Below, piece after piece: positions 33,501-48,876 of a stretch of DNA of 60,196 bases (position 1 is its first letter; each line of letters starts with the position of its first letter). The notes beneath the pieces were generated by a model. The model searched no databases and was not told the DNA's origin. It saw only the letters and a list, made by a program, of their open reading frames with translations. A program made the translations under genes and the position numbers. Location of the stretch: assembly GCA_003550305.1 (NCBI GenBank), contig QKYT01000132.1:8163-68358 (forward strand), written 5' to 3'. Source of the stretch: Glomus cerebriforme (Eukaryota; Glomeromycota; Glomeromycetes; Glomerales; Glomeraceae).

Positions 33501-36500
33501 TAAAACCACCAGGAGAACCTTGACTATGTCCTCCTGGATATGAATATAATTGAGAAGCATGTGATGAGGGATACGCCTTATAATTGTCACTATTAGGTTC
33601 TGAAGTATATCCAGTATTTATAGTAGCATCATTACTAATATTTGTAGCAGTGTTATATCGATATCGATCGACATTAGGCATCTTATTATTAAAAAATATA
33701 TATATACATATATTACAATAAATAATGAAATAATGAAATAAATTACAATGTAAATATAATACTAACCTTGAACCCTTCAAATGTCGAAGGCGTCCAAACT
33801 TGACCTTCTAAAATAGCTTCTGTCTTGGCTATTTCCTGCATCCTTTCCAATTTTTTAATCATTTCCTGCCGATCCAAGGAACTAGAATAATCCGCATTAC
33901 GTTCCTGTTCCTTCAACACAGATTCAAATTCTCGTAACTGTACATTTTGTTCAGACAATTTCTCAAGATAACTTGCTTCAAGATCTGCAAGTTTATTTTG
34001 TAGAGTTTGTATAGTATGACGTGAAATCCGCAAGAGTTCTTCAAGTGAATCAATTTTGTTTTTTAATTCGCCAACCATTCCATCTAATTAATGTAAAAAT
34101 TAAGATTAATATTATTTTATTATATTAAAAAGGTCAAATAATTTAATTTTATATTACCTGCTCCCGAGGAAATCTCATTTTGCAACTCCTGTTTTTCACG
34201 TAATGCTTTTTCAGCTATGGCTTTAGCTTCCTTCGCCTCTTCAAGAGCAGCTGTAACCTTTTCTTGGTCAGCCATCTTACTTAAAACTTGAGAAACAGTT
34301 ACACTGACTGAATTACTCCAATCTTGATCAAGTCCTCGTCGATCAAGAACAACTTGAGTAACTAAAGCATCAATAAGTTGAAAATATCGTGTTCTATAAA
34401 AACAACAATAAATCACTTGTGTGAGCGTGATAATAATTTTAAATAAATAGATTAAATTAAATTATTATCAGGTTCATATACCTTGTCTCGCCATCGTCAC
34501 GAATTAACAACATATGTTGCATTGCTGACAAAAAGAAATCATATGCTCGTGTCCCTTCAACTGAACTAAGGATACATTTAAAAACATCATAAGGATCAGT
34601 GAGGTATTGAGTTAAGGGATTATTAAGTATTTCCGAAAACAAGTAACAACTAATTACTCTCTATTATGAAAAAAAAGCCAAGATATTAAAAGGATATGTC
34701 ATATCTTTTAGGATTTGGTGATTATAGTAATCCAAAACCTCTTCATAATCCAATTCACTCTCTCGTTCAAACTTACTGATTTGACGATTAATCAAATCAT
34801 AATTTAAGGTTTTCATTTTCTAATCAAACAAATAATTATTAAATAATTCAAATAAAAAAAAACTCAAATTATTGCAAAATAATCCTCACCTCGATGATGC
34901 GTGACAAACCGCATGCATGCAACTGATTTCTTAAGTGCACCCGGATTTCTACGTCATCACATACTCCAATGATCGAATTCACCAAGATCATGTTGGCAAG
35001 CTAAGATAAAAACTGTATGAGATTCAAGAAATAATACAAAATTAAATGAATAAAAAATTTCATTACCGAGTATTCCATTAATGAACCATCAATTCCTATA
35101 CCGCCTTTTCTATATTCCTCACTTGCGTTAACAAAACTGCCTGAACGACCACGACCATCAATTGTATTTTCCAACACTCTCATCCATGCATCAAATCTAC
35201 CATGTTCATTTTGAAATTGCATAAGCTGATCAAAACCTCCCAATACCAGATTGTGACCAATAGGAATTTCACAATAACAGAAAAAAGAAAGAACTTCAGC
35301 CACAAGTTTTCGTGTATTTAATTGAGGAGAAACAAGAGAGAATGTAATGCTATATATGCATGTTGGATGTGACAAAGCTTCTTGTGCACCCCACTATATA
35401 TACAAAAGTTTTAATTAATATCCTTTTTGAATTTATCTAAATATAATAAATACTTCTTTTAATATGACATACTCTGTTATTTAATAATGACTTTAAACAT
35501 TTGATAACTTCGTATTCCATTTGCAAGTCTGATTCTTTCCTAGTATAGGAAAAAAATTTTTTAATTATGACGTATAAAAATATTAACGCTAAAAAAAAAA
35601 TCGGAATAACTGATACTACTTGACAGGTTTCCGTGTAATAATGCTTAGATGGTTTGCAAGGACCTCCAGACCTTTAGCATCAATGAATGCCCTCACCCAC
35701 CTAAAGAAATAAAATAATTTTGGATGATTAACTTATATTCCATATATGCTACATTAATTAAACTTCTACACACTTTAACGTTAAAGTTCTTAGGGAAACG
35801 CTAAGAGAATTCATATCTTTAATGGTTATTGTACCATCCAAAATCTTTTTGAGAAAATATTCGGGTGCATTTTTATCATGTGAAGATGCAACAACATTTG
35901 TCGCGTTTGACTTTGATTTCTACGTGAGAAAAAAAAAATTTAATTAATAAGACTAAAAAAAATAATTAGCAACTAATAGTGAATAATAATAAAAACCTCC
36001 TCTTGTATCATTTCATTTTTTACGAGAAGCCATTTTTTATCCGTCGGAAAGGCTAACATTTCTTTTCTCTGAGCAAACTTTAAATCCCTTTTATTCTATT
36101 AAGAAAAAAAAAAGTTAGAAATCTTCCAAGAATTCGATCATATTAATAAATTCAAATTCATACCATCAAGTCCAAAAACAAATTTTCGATTTCAGCATCA
36201 GAGGGCTTAGAAGGTTCCTTGTTTCCACTAAAAATACTGCCAACCCAATTCTGTAAATCGTTAGAAAAAACGCCTGAGGACCTCACAGAGGAATTTTCTG
36301 AGCTATATCTTGTAAATGATGAAGCATTGTCTTGAAAACTATAGGATGATTGAGATTGTGGACTATGTTCTTGTGATTGACTTCTTGAATGGGTCGTTAC
36401 ATGATGTCCTGAATTATCTGAAAAATATTGCTGATTGTTAGATCCTGGAGACTGTGGACGTTGACCATACTGTTGGGGATATTGTGAATCTTGGTAGTAT

Positions 36501-36679
36501 GAATGAGAAAAACTCTGTTGTTGATGCTGCTGACCATATTGAGCATTACCAGGATAACCCGGATTACTGTAATGAGATTGTCCAGGCGAATGAACAGGCG
36601 GTCTGATTTGAGCATATGGAACTGAATTATTTACATCCAAAGGAAATTGTTTTGGTTGTTTTTTCTTTTTTCCAAACAT
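30523..36679 (-). CDS. Formin (GBD-FH3-coiled coil-FH1-FH2-DAD), 22 exons, 1500 residues
   Basis: A diaphanous/Bni1-type actin nucleator. Exons (minus): 36679-36164, 36095-35997, 35919-35774, 35700-35620, 35539-35473, 35393-35067, 35000-34890, 34819-34698, 34598-34482, 34393-34158, 34083-33767, 33681-32820, 32748-32548, 32471-32409, 32328-32195, 32115-31948, 31864-31796, 31726-31643, 31568-31436, 31371-31076, 30946-30884, 30813-30523; 4503 nt, exact frame. Gln/Ser-rich N-terminus; Rho-binding GBD and FH3 in exons 2-9 (FAQRKEMLAFPTDKKWLLV, FHTYPCI-like TCIYSITFSLVSPQ); coiled coil in exons 10-11; FH1 in exon 12 with six poly-Pro blocks; FH2 from VLQWDKI (exon 13) through GNYMNGTGHKGGAFGFK; DAD in exon 22 (MDNLLETLRDGRDL ... 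RRKRGE), which pairs with the N-terminus for autoinhibition. Acts at hyphal tips and septa. Intron 8 (34599-34697) has AT-AC ends. Other introns are GT-AG. Confidence 0.92.
32860..33165 (-). repeat. FH1 poly-proline minisatellite
   Basis: Repeating units of SGG/SDV followed by 9-12 prolines (codons CCA/CCT/CCG), reading as GGTGGAGGT runs on the plus strand. The units at about 32985-33030 and 33032-33078 are near-duplicates. Such arrays bind profilin and SH3/WW proteins, and their length usually varies between strains. Confidence 0.85.
34599..34697 (-). other. Candidate U12-type AT-AC intron in the formin gene
   Basis: On the coding strand the 99-base intron starts ATATCCTTTT (perfect U12 AT-AC 5' site) and ends CAC. 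tcccttaact fits the U12 branch consensus TTCCTTAAC at 8 of 9 positions, with the branch A 13 bases from the end. Splicing there joins NHQILKDM-AC to T-GATCCTTATGAT, giving KDMTDPYDVF, which is conserved in formin FH3 domains. No GT-AG alternative gives an open frame. Confidence 0.85.
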
Positions 36680-38946
<2,267 letters not shown>

Positions 38947-40936
38947 ACGATTCTCTTAATTTTGCCTGATATTTATTATTAATGTCAGTCAAATAATATT
39001 TCGATATGGTTTATTATATTATTTGATATAGCGTATTCTCAATTTCTTTCCGTTATATAGACCTGTTAAATAACTCATGTAAAAAAAAAAAAAAAGTTTT
39101 TATAAAGATTATGTATTGGAGACCTTAAATAAAAATTGAATTTATTAAATTACGGTAATTAAGAATTTGCTTTTTAAACAATGATAAATTTCTACATTGA
39201 AACTTTTCAGTTTTCTCCTCTGACATTATGTATCATAGTGCGAACAAAAGCGTTAAAATACTTGCAAGAAAGTGCGACATACTGTAGGTAGGAAATCGTA
39301 ATAATCATTTCGATTTGATTACATTGATAATTCGAGCATTTAGAAACTTTTAAAAATGCTAGCGCGCAGTGAGAACTAGATATAGAAGGGTTCAGAGGAT
39401 GTGTTTGACATACTCAAGCATATAATTTTTCCGTGATCGTACTCTATTAACATCACATGACAAATGAATAAACGACCAGATGCTTAATTTATATACTGTA
39501 TAACTCTATTTTAAATAACTAAATTCAGTCAGTCTTAATAAAATTTATATATTGACAAGACACATAACCCATTAAAAAAGAATATGCACAATAAAAAAAC
39601 ATTCTATTGCAAAATTGTCCATCATTTTTTACGATCGGTTTAGCATTATGCACAAATTTGGTTCATAAATCCACTTCGGTTAGTTTAATATTTTAAATCA
39701 CGGGATCTTGAAACAGTATGACAATATCAACTACGTTGTACTAATAAATGATTGAAATATTATATGCATTTTGTTTGTCTCCAAACAAAAATTTATTTTA
39801 TTTTTTTTTGTACTCATTTTCCTTCAATCAATTTAACGTAAGTATAAAAGCACATTTATCAAAATTTTATCGAATTAATCATTCATTATGGGTCACTTTG
39901 TTTGATAACGTAACAGTAAGTAAATCGCATCTTTGAAAGAAAGACTTTTTATAAAAAAGAACAACCAATTATCAATAATTTTATAACTGTTTCCCAATTT
40001 TGGAAAAAAAGGTGAAAGTTAAACAGATAATCTTTTTTCTTCTTTTTTTCATCATAATACTGTAAATAAAATAATTTAGCAAATTGAAATTAAAATAGAA
40101 ATTAGCGAAAAAGAAATTATTAAGTTTGTCAAAAAGATAAATTATATACTATACTTTTCATTCAGTGTTTAAATCACGGAAATTCACGGAAATTCTTTGA
40201 TATTACCTTTAATACAGTAGATCGTCATCTTTTATCTTTATTAAAATTATATATTAATTATATTAAAAATGTTCATATTAAATTTAATATTGAACAATGA
40301 TTCGGAAATTCGAATATATTTTAGAAGTTTTCATTAGCCAATCAGAATCTAAATGAATTATAAATATTTAAAGACATAAAAAAAAAATTCTCATGTGAGA
40401 ATCAAAATTTATTTGTTTGATAATCTTTATACCTTACTAATATAATTGAGAAATTAAATGTTTCAATTGTTTTTGAAAAATAGTTCTTTGACTAAATGTT
40501 GATTAAAATATCATAAAGATCCGAATTCAATGTTCTAGTTAAATGAAAGTCGAATGTAAACCATAGGTTAAAAGACATGCAATTGAATTTTTTTCGGTCG
40601 TGATACAAACAATATGCATAAGCGTGAAACAGAATTTTTTCTGTCCGCGAACTAATTTATATTAAAAATAAAATAAATAACAGGCATAACCATTAACAAA
40701 AATAAAAACAACTTTCAAAAGGAAGAAGGAAGACGACCAAGGATACTAACTACCAATTTAAAATCACCCCCCTCCCGACAATACGCAAAGGCTAAACACA
40801 ATAAAAAAAGCCACCTTCCCCTATTTATTTCTCCTACACTCTTTTGAATTTTTATTTATTTAACATCCTTTTTTTTTCCACATCAACATCATACATTTAT
40901 ACTTCTTAATATTTATATTATTCTATAAAATTTAAT
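38947..40936. other. Intergenic: nothing supported
   Basis: AT-rich. Contains the 3' flank of polyubiquitin and the 5' flank of the kelch gene (pyrimidine-rich from about 40800 to 40930). aaatcacggaaattcacggaaattc at about 40172 is a short direct repeat. The frame 39748-39936 has no domain. A scrap cagaattttttctgtccg at about 40630 recalls the interior of the 10.5-kb element. Confidence 0.45.
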
Positions 40937-43900
40937 ATGTTTTCAAAAAAACAAAAACAGCAAAAACATGGTCCTTGGGTTCAAAAAAAACTTTCTATAA
41001 CGAACCCTTTTCCACGATATGGACATTCTATAAATCAAAGCGGCATTAATGACCAAATATATATATTTGGTGGGATCGCTGGTGGAAATGTGACTAACGA
41101 TGTATTAATGGTGGAAACTAGTAAGTTTTTGAGCTAAAAAAGTTTGTAGTATTTGTTTTTGTTACTACGTCATCAAAAGCTGACGACATTTTTTTTGATC
41201 AATTCAGATACGCTCAATGTTTGTGGATTAATGACGACAGGGGATATTCCACCACCGCGGAGCTTTCATACACAAGTTAATATTGAGAATAAAATGATCG
41301 GTAACTATATTTAGTTTAATGCTTAATTTAATTACATTTTAACTAATTATTTATTAATCGGATTTTATTCAGTTTTCGGTGGTTTGCCATTAAATCCAAT
41401 AGAAAAACCTGATAATAACATATATGTATTAAATACTGGTAAAAAAAAAAAATTTATTTAAATTATAAAAATAGTATTTTAAACATAAAATATCCAATTC
41501 ATTTTTTTTTTTTATTTAGATACAAAACAATGGTATAAACCACCTATACAAGGTAATCCTGATGTTGGCCGATTTGGTCATTCGGCCTCTGTGATTGGAT
41601 CAAAAATGTATATTTTTGGTGGTCAATCTAATGGATATTACTTGAACGATCTAGTCGCGTTTGACTTGCAATCGCGTAAGTTTGCATTCGATTTTTTGGA
41701 ATTTGCAATCTATCTGATCAAGAATTAATTTATTTTTTTTTTTTTACATTTGTAGTTAATTATGGTGTAGCTCAATGGGAATTTATTAGCCCATTAAATG
41801 ATCCTCCAACAGGCAGATCAGGTCAAACCATATGCGCTTATAACGATAAACTTTATGTGTATGTGATATAATTGTTTTTTTTTTTTTGAAAAAAAAGCTT
41901 TTTTTTTTCTTTTAATTAAAACAATAACAACTTATTGACAGTTTTGGCGGTACTGACGGCGAGAAATATTATAATGATACATGGTATTACGATATACAAA
42001 CCAACACATGGGGTGAATTATCATGTATAGGTTATATTCCTTCTCCAAGAAAAAATCATGGAGCTGCTATTATAGACGATATTATATACATTTTTGGTGG
42101 AAAGGGTCAAGATGGATTAGAAATGGGTGATTTAGTAGCTTTCAGGATTTCCAGTTAATATATATATATTTTTTTACTATTGTGAAATAGTTTTTTTCGG
42201 GTTGTTTTCAACACTAATTTTAAAATTATTTATTTTTATAGACCAAAGATGGTATATGTTCTCTGATATGGGGATAGCGCCAAGTCCTAGACAATGTCTC
42301 GCAATGACATCTAGTCGTGACAAAGCCTTAGTCTTTGGAGGTGATTGTTTACAATCTCCCAAACCAGGCGAAGATGGCACTATCAACGTATTAGATACAG
42401 GTATGTATTGATTTTCAAAAAAAAAAAAAATTTTTTTCTTAAACAAAACTTAATTTTTCTTTTATTTTTTTTTTTACAAAAAAAATAGCTAAAATAAAAT
42501 ATCCAGTGACATCAAATCAAAAAACAACGTCACAACAAGCATCGCCAAAATTTCAACAATCATTTTCGCAACAAACGAGGGCAATACCACCACCATCATC
42601 ACCGAATCAATTTTCTAATATACGTACTACTAACATGATAGATAATAATAATAATATAATAACATCAAGACAAAATTCAATGTACCCAAATGGACAATTA
42701 CCACCAAATGAATATAACGCTGCATACTATAATATGCCTTATGATAACATAAAAAATCAACCACCTAATAATGCAAGACAAATTTCGCCATCGGGAAGTC
42801 AAAGTTCTTTAAATTCTCCATCACCTTCCCCAAAAATTAAACCTGATAATAATAATAATATGAATATTTTATCACCACGTATGGGATCCCAAGGGGGAAG
42901 TCCAAGAAATCAATTTTTTCCTAAACGACCACCAAATGGTTCTCCTTCCAGTTTATCGAATTCTCCATATAGTAATAATTTTGATGAAGTATCAGAATCA
43001 TCTCGTCCATTATCACCACCAGTTGGACAAAAACAAAGTTTTGAAAGTCTTGATAAACAATCTCCTTCAACCCCCGAAGGAAGTAGACCATTTCAGTCAC
43101 AAGTTACTGGAAGTAATTATGAAAAATTGACAAATTTACCGATGCATATTGCTAGTACAATTGGAGATTTTCAAAATCCACGTCAGGCACCTCGACCTCC
43201 AAATTCTTTCAATACCAGTTCTAACAAACACGCAAATTCTCAAAGTAATTATACAATATATGGTGGTGGTGGTACTATATCATCACCAACTTCAACAAGC
43301 CAAAATAGCTTAAGATCTCCTACTTTTGATGCTCTCGATCATTTTCCTGCTCCTATATCTAATACGGAAAGAGATAATTTCTTACGTGAATTACAAAATA
43401 GAGATGTACAAATAAATCATTTTAAAAGTCGTGAAACTTGGTTAAAAGCTGAACTTGCTCTTGCTAGACAAGCGGGTTATGTTTTTGAAGAAGATAATAA
43501 TAAATTACCTGATGGAATTGATACTGAAAATTTAATGAACATTGGAGAATCAGGTTCTGATCGTAATAAAATTATGTTAGCAATTGTTAAAATAAAACAA
43601 GAATTAAGAAGAGCGAAAGCAACAATTGCAAATCAAGCTCAAGTTGCTTCACAAAAAATAATAGATGCAGAACGTGCAAGAACAGCGGCTATTCAAGAAG
43701 CTGTCTACTTTAAAGCAAAATTAAATGCTTTACTAGATGCGTCAGAATCAGAACTTGCTAGAATTGAAATTGAACGTGCAGCAGATTTAGAAAAACGATT
43801 ATCACAAGCTCTCATAGAAAAAGAATCATTACAAACTAAAATACTTCAACTTCAGCAAACTTCGAGTTATGATAAAAGTTCTCGAAAAGCAGCTGAAGAA

Positions 43901-46241
43901 CGTGAAAAGTCAGCTACCGCAAGAGCTGAAGAAGCTGAAGAAGCTCATGCACGTGCATTAGCAGAATTGGCTACATTACATTCTCGTACTACTACAGCTG
44001 AAGTTCAATTAAGAGAAAATAATGCACGTTTAGCTGAAGCTACAGCGGAACTTTCACAATATCGTTCAGGTTCCGATAATTCACGTAATCAAATCGAACA
44101 ATTACAACAATCACTTGATCAACATAAAAAAACTTTAGAAAAAGCTAATATTACTATTGTTGCTGCTAATGAAAAGGCAAATGAAGCAGAATCATTATGG
44201 ATACAAGCTCGTCAAGATATTGTTAGTTTAGAAAAAGAAGCAGCAGGATTAAGAGCTGAATTAGATATTAAAATGAGGGATTTAGACCGTACTCATGCTA
44301 GAGCTAATGAGATGGAAAGATTATATATTAAAGCTCAAAAAGAAGTTGATGCAGTACATGCTATGATGCAAGAAGGAATGACAGAATTATTAAATACTTC
44401 ACGCTCAAACAATGAAGGAAATAATAATTCTTCCGAAGCCACAAAGAGAATAAAAATGCTTGAACGAGAAATTGCAAATTTAAAATCTGCTCATGTTAAT
44501 TCGCAAAAAGCTTCACAAGAAACTTCAAGTTCACTTGCGGATGCTATGGTAAAAATTTCACAAATGGAAGGTGCTGCTATGAAAGCAAGGTCAGATGCTG
44601 CTATGATGCAACGTAAATTAGTCGAAGCTTCAGATGAGAACGCAAAAACGAAAGATAAATTACGTGAAAAAGAAATATTATTAACGGAAAGAACAAGAGC
44701 TCTTGAAGATGCTGAAGTTAAAGTGGGAATGATGAGAAATGTAATGACCGAAAGAGGGATTTTAGATAATGGCGGTAATGATAATAAAGGAGGAATTTTA
44801 TCAAGTCGACTTAAACAATTAGAATTAAAATATGGTGAACTTGAAAATGAGCATAACCAAGTTATAAGAAAAGCTAAAGACGCCGAAGAAAAAGCTAAAA
44901 TTCTTGAAATAGAATTAGAACGTGCAAGTAGTGCTGGATCAAAAAGTTTAACACCTGATAGTTCTAAGGATATTGAAGACGATCTTAAATTAGCAGAAAC
45001 CAAAGCTAAGGAAGTAAAAAAAGAACTTAACGAGACGAAACAAAAGTTACATCAAGTTCAAAATGATTATCAAACCGCTGCACATTATGTTAATACTACA
45101 GAAAAAATGTTAAGGAAAATGAAAGAAGAATTAACAAAAAGTAAAAAAGAAGTTGTTACATTAAATGAAAAATTATTATCAGCTCAAAAACGTAATGAAG
45201 AATTAGAAGAAAAATTAGCTGAAACTGAAGATAATTTGTCAGCACGTAAAGAATTAAATAGTTCTAAATTACAAGAATTTACCAATCGAAAACTTGATGA
45301 ACAAAAGTCAGAATTTATTAAAGAAAAAGAAAAATTACAAGAAAGAATTAGTGTTTTAAAATCAGAACTTGAACGTGCTTATGAAGAAAAAAATATGATG
45401 GATGCAGAATATGGAATTTTACGTAAAGAATATGAAATGTTACGTAAAGAAAATGAATCCTTACAATTGATTGATCAAGAACTTCGAGAATCATTAAAAG
45501 AATCTGAGAAAGCTTTACGAGGCACACAAAACGAATTAGATGAATTATATTCTAATGTTAGTAAAGAATTTAATTCAATAAAATCAGGACCAAAAGGATC
45601 AAATAATTGGGAAGGACCACGTGCAATGTTAGAGCGACAAATCGCCGAGTATCGTGCAACAAATGAAAAACTTGCAAAAGAAAATTCAGATTTAGAGCAA
45701 AAATGGCGAGAATCCGAAAATAAAATTACATTATTATTAGATCAAATGGAACATGCTGTTGATAGTTATCGTGAAATTGAAGATGATATAAGAGATTCAA
45801 GTCCAAGAAATTCTAACATATTAAGTACAATAACCAATGAATTAGATATGTTAAAAAATCAATGGGATACTTCGAATCAAGATACTGAATTAATTGATGA
45901 TGATTATAATGAACCAAGATGGTTACCAAATAATAATAATGATAAAAATGACAACAGTCGAATGATTTCTACTTTAGGTGAGTTTTTATCATTTTTATTT
46001 TAACAAAGGGTTTAAAAAATTTTATAAAATTCTAATTTTTGTTTAATTGAATTTAGGTAATATGGATTCTGAATCATATAATACAGGTAATAATACGGGT
46101 AATATGGGTAATATGTTCAATAATAATTCACCGAGAAATTTTAATAATCCAACAAGAGGCCCAGTAAGAATAATTGATCAAATTAGAGGACAATTAAGTT
46201 TAACACCACCGCCTACACCACCAGCTTCTCACCAAATATGA
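40937..46241 (+). CDS. Tea1-like kelch-repeat and coiled-coil cell-polarity protein, 9 exons, 1548 residues
   Basis: Exons: 40937-41120, 41208-41300, 41373-41438, 41520-41675, 41756-41858, 41942-42153, 42242-42400, 42489-45977, 46057-46241; 4647 nt, exact frame. The N-terminus (FSKKQKQQKHGPWVQKKLSI, then NPFPRYGHS) matches the fission-yeast Tea1/KelA start. Kelch blades follow in exons 1-7 (IYIFGG, MIVFGGLP, MYIFGGQSN, LYVFGGTDG, IYIFGGKGQ, ALVFGGDCL), about residues 25-320. Residues about 330-610 are Ser/Pro/Asn-rich and disordered; about 615-1460 form a long coiled coil; the tail is Asn-rich. In yeast the protein rides microtubule tips, marks cell ends and, through Tea4, recruits formin. 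A formin lies 4 kb upstream. The large exon 8 is 3489 nt; the antisense frame at 44491-45003 is a shadow. Confidence 0.9.
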
Positions 46242-46964
46242 GAGGAAAAAAACAATTATTATCCCCATAAGCCAATGTTTTTTTTAAACAAACAATTATC
46301 TTATTTAACAAATTATCTTATTTTCAAACAAACATTTTATAATGTAATCGATCAAAAAAAAAAAAATTTTTTTTATATTTTAATTTATTCGGTTTATTTT
46401 GATCCGATTCTAATCTATTATAAAAATATATTTACATATATAATTTAAAATAATAATTATTATTAAAGGTTTAAATATTTGAAAATCTTTTGTTTTGAAA
46501 GCCTGATAGACTTTTGCCCTTTAAACATTACAGTTGATCATTACTATTCCGCAGTAAAACAGTAAAACATTTATCTTTCACTTATTTTCCAATACATGGT
46601 ATTAGGGTCACCACATTTGTAACTGAAATTAATTTTTTTGACTTTTAATTAATGTTTTCTTTCTTGCTGCGAGTCCTGAGACTATTATTTACAGCTGTTT
46701 CTCCTGAAGGATGCGAGGCATGCGATGATTGCCGCTTCTTTCTAATTTTAGACTATGCGTGTTTCACATGTAACTACTGATTTTTTACGTAAATAAAATG
46801 AATTTACAAAAAGAAGACTGCTCTTTTAGGTATAGTAGGGAATAGTATTTGCCGAATAAAATTACGCATAAATGTTTCTTCTTTTATGTACTGATTGATT
46901 ATTAATGATTAAAACTTTAAATATTGCCCTAAAAAATTTCTCTCATTTTTTTTTTAAAAAAAAA
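46242..46964. other. Intergenic: nothing supported
   Basis: AT-rich 3' flank of the kelch gene and 5' flank of the lipase gene. A long T-run then A-run directly precedes the lipase ATG at 46965, as in several genes here. Confidence 0.5.
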
Positions 46965-48446
46965 ATGTCTCAAACTCTTGTTAAAATTTGGGAATCTTCT
47001 TCAGAGCTTTCGATTGGAGAGATATCAAGATATAGAATAAAATTTGATCAATCTATCAATAATTCTTTGTCTCCTGTTCAAAATCTTATTTTAAAAATAA
47101 CCAATAAAACTCCAGTAGCTTATCGTGGAGCAGTTTTATCAGGACCTTATAATTTTTCAGCATCTGTTATCCCTACGGATCATATTAAACAACAACAAAT
47201 TCTCGGTGCCATTCCTAAATACAAGTCAAGCATTAGTTCTGGGGAATCATGGAAATCAACTTTAAAAATTCCCTCGAATGGCATTGGAGATTGGACTATA
47301 GAAATTATTAGCGAAATATTATTTTCTACTGTTAAAGTTAATTATAAAATTAAATTGTTTGCTGTATTTCCAAAAAAAGTCAATGAAAAAGATCCATATT
47401 CTTCTTTAATTACGTATGAATTTTATAAAACGGTTGACATTTTTAGATTACCAGAACTTTCAAATTTAGATTCTGAAAATGATATTCATCTTGTAGTATT
47501 AACACATGGGTTTCATGGTTCAGTTCTAGATAATTTATATTTAAGAGAAGCTATTCAAGAAAGGTATTCGAATAATAATAAAATCATCGTTTATGCTCCA
47601 GACGTAAATCATTCTCTTACCGGAGAAGGTATAGAAAAATGTAGTAAAAGATTAGCCGAACATTTATTAAAATATGTAGGATGGAATAAATCTGATATAC
47701 CTTTTATTTCAAGAATTTCAATGATCGGTCACTCTTTAGGAGGAATATTTAATTTATTTGTTGTAGGTTATTTACAAAGTATCACAAATGGAACTTTTTT
47801 CGAAAAAATAGAACCGATTCATTTTATTACTATTGCAAGTCCTTTACTCGGTTCGACACAATTAGCTTGGTATATTACATTTCCTATGAAATTAGGTATG
47901 TTAGGTAAGACTGGTAAAGAATTAGTTTTAAAAAAACGTACAGCAGATCAAGAACCTTTACTTTTATCCTTATCACATCCGACATCATCATCTCATATAG
48001 CACTCAAGAAATTTCGTAATCGTACATTATACGCAAATATTGTTAATGATACTATAGTTTTTTTAAAAACTTCTTCACTTTACTTTGTCGATCTCAATGA
48101 AGATGATATGATCAATGTAGGATTATTGAAGAGTTTAAAATTTGCTTTAGCAACTTTTAATCCTCCAAAGATCACAGAAGATTATCTTACCAGGTCATTT
48201 TCTGGAATCTCACCCATAATTCATGATAAGGTTTATACACCTGAAGATATTCCTGTTTCATCACAAAATAATATATCAATTGAAGAAAAAATGGCTAGAA
48301 ATTGGCATGAAGATATGACTTGGAGGAAAGTTTTAGTACGTATTGAAGGTATAGCTCATGTAGATGTAATTGTAAGAAGAAAATGGTTGAATGCTGCGGG
48401 AACTCAAGTTATCGAACATTTATTGGATAATCATGAATTATTATAA
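46965..48446 (+). CDS. DUF676/ROG1-like serine lipase
   Basis: 493 residues from MSQTLVKIW; an ATG 60 bases upstream is in frame, but the intervening text (poly-Phe/Lys from the T/A runs) looks like leader. The N-terminal 150 residues (GEISRYRIKFDQS, LKITNKTPVAYRGAVLSGPY) resemble the beta-sandwich start of fungal ROG1-type lipases. The alpha/beta-hydrolase part begins LVVLTHGFHGS (oxyanion HG at 181-182), has the nucleophile elbow GHSLGG with Ser257, then FITIASPLLGS. His465 in GIAHVDVIVRRKW is the likely catalytic His. Family members hydrolyse phospholipids or acylglycerols and act on lipid droplets. No signal peptide. Intron-free. Confidence 0.9.
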   Translation: MSQTLVKIWESSSELSIGEISRYRIKFDQSINNSLSPVQNLILKITNKTPVAYRGAVLSGPYNFSASVIPTDHIKQQQILGAIPKYKSSISSGESWKSTLKIPSNGIGDWTIEIISEILFSTVKVNYKIKLFAVFPKKVNEKDPYSSLITYEFYKTVDIFRLPELSNLDSENDIHLVVLTHGFHGSVLDNLYLREAIQERYSNNNKIIVYAPDVNHSLTGEGIEKCSKRLAEHLLKYVGWNKSDIPFISRISMIGHSLGGIFNLFVVGYLQSITNGTFFEKIEPIHFITIASPLLGSTQLAWYITFPMKLGMLGKTGKELVLKKRTADQEPLLLSLSHPTSSSHIALKKFRNRTLYANIVNDTIVFLKTSSLYFVDLNEDDMINVGLLKSLKFALATFNPPKITEDYLTRSFSGISPIIHDKVYTPEDIPVSSQNNISIEEKMARNWHEDMTWRKVLVRIEGIAHVDVIVRRKWLNAAGTQVIEHLLDNHELL

Positions 48447-48876
48447 ACACTACTATCAGTATTTTAATATAATTAAGTAAAATCTTTCATTTTGTTATAT
48501 AATAATTGATTCAGAATTTAGTTTCAGAAAGGTGTTCCAAATTATCTAATATTTATTCATGGACTTTCAAAATGCATATTGATGATAAAATCTTGTGATC
48601 TGTTAAATTTTATGTTCGGTTTATGTGAGAATGAAACAATAAAACTCTAACCTAAAAAAAAAGACACATCAGCATCATGCAATTATAACAAATGACTTGG
48701 TAATTTAGTATGCATCAAAATCTTACATCAGAACGGTCTCATACATTTTACAAAATCGATGCGAGATAAAAAAAAAAAGGAGAGAGATATTTATATATCA
48801 ATACGACATTTTTCTCAATTAAAAAAAAAATTTTTTTTTTTTTTAATAAAATTTTTGTCTTCGTTGTTTTTGCAAA
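48447..48876. other. Intergenic: nothing supported
   Basis: 430 bases of 3' and 5' flank; contains a long A-run/T-run pair at 48820-48845 immediately before the bZIP start. Confidence 0.5.

Noticed and set aside
35418..35428. ATATCCTTTTT on the plus strand inside a formin intron
   Set aside because: It matches the U12 5' site but lies antisense to the gene and has no branch site or frame reason. Such matches occur by chance in AT-rich DNA, which is why the formin intron call rests on the branch site and protein frame as well.
44491..45003. 170-codon minus-strand frame, Ser/Leu rich
   Set aside because: Antisense of the coiled-coil part of the kelch gene. The sense frame is a proven part of exon 8.
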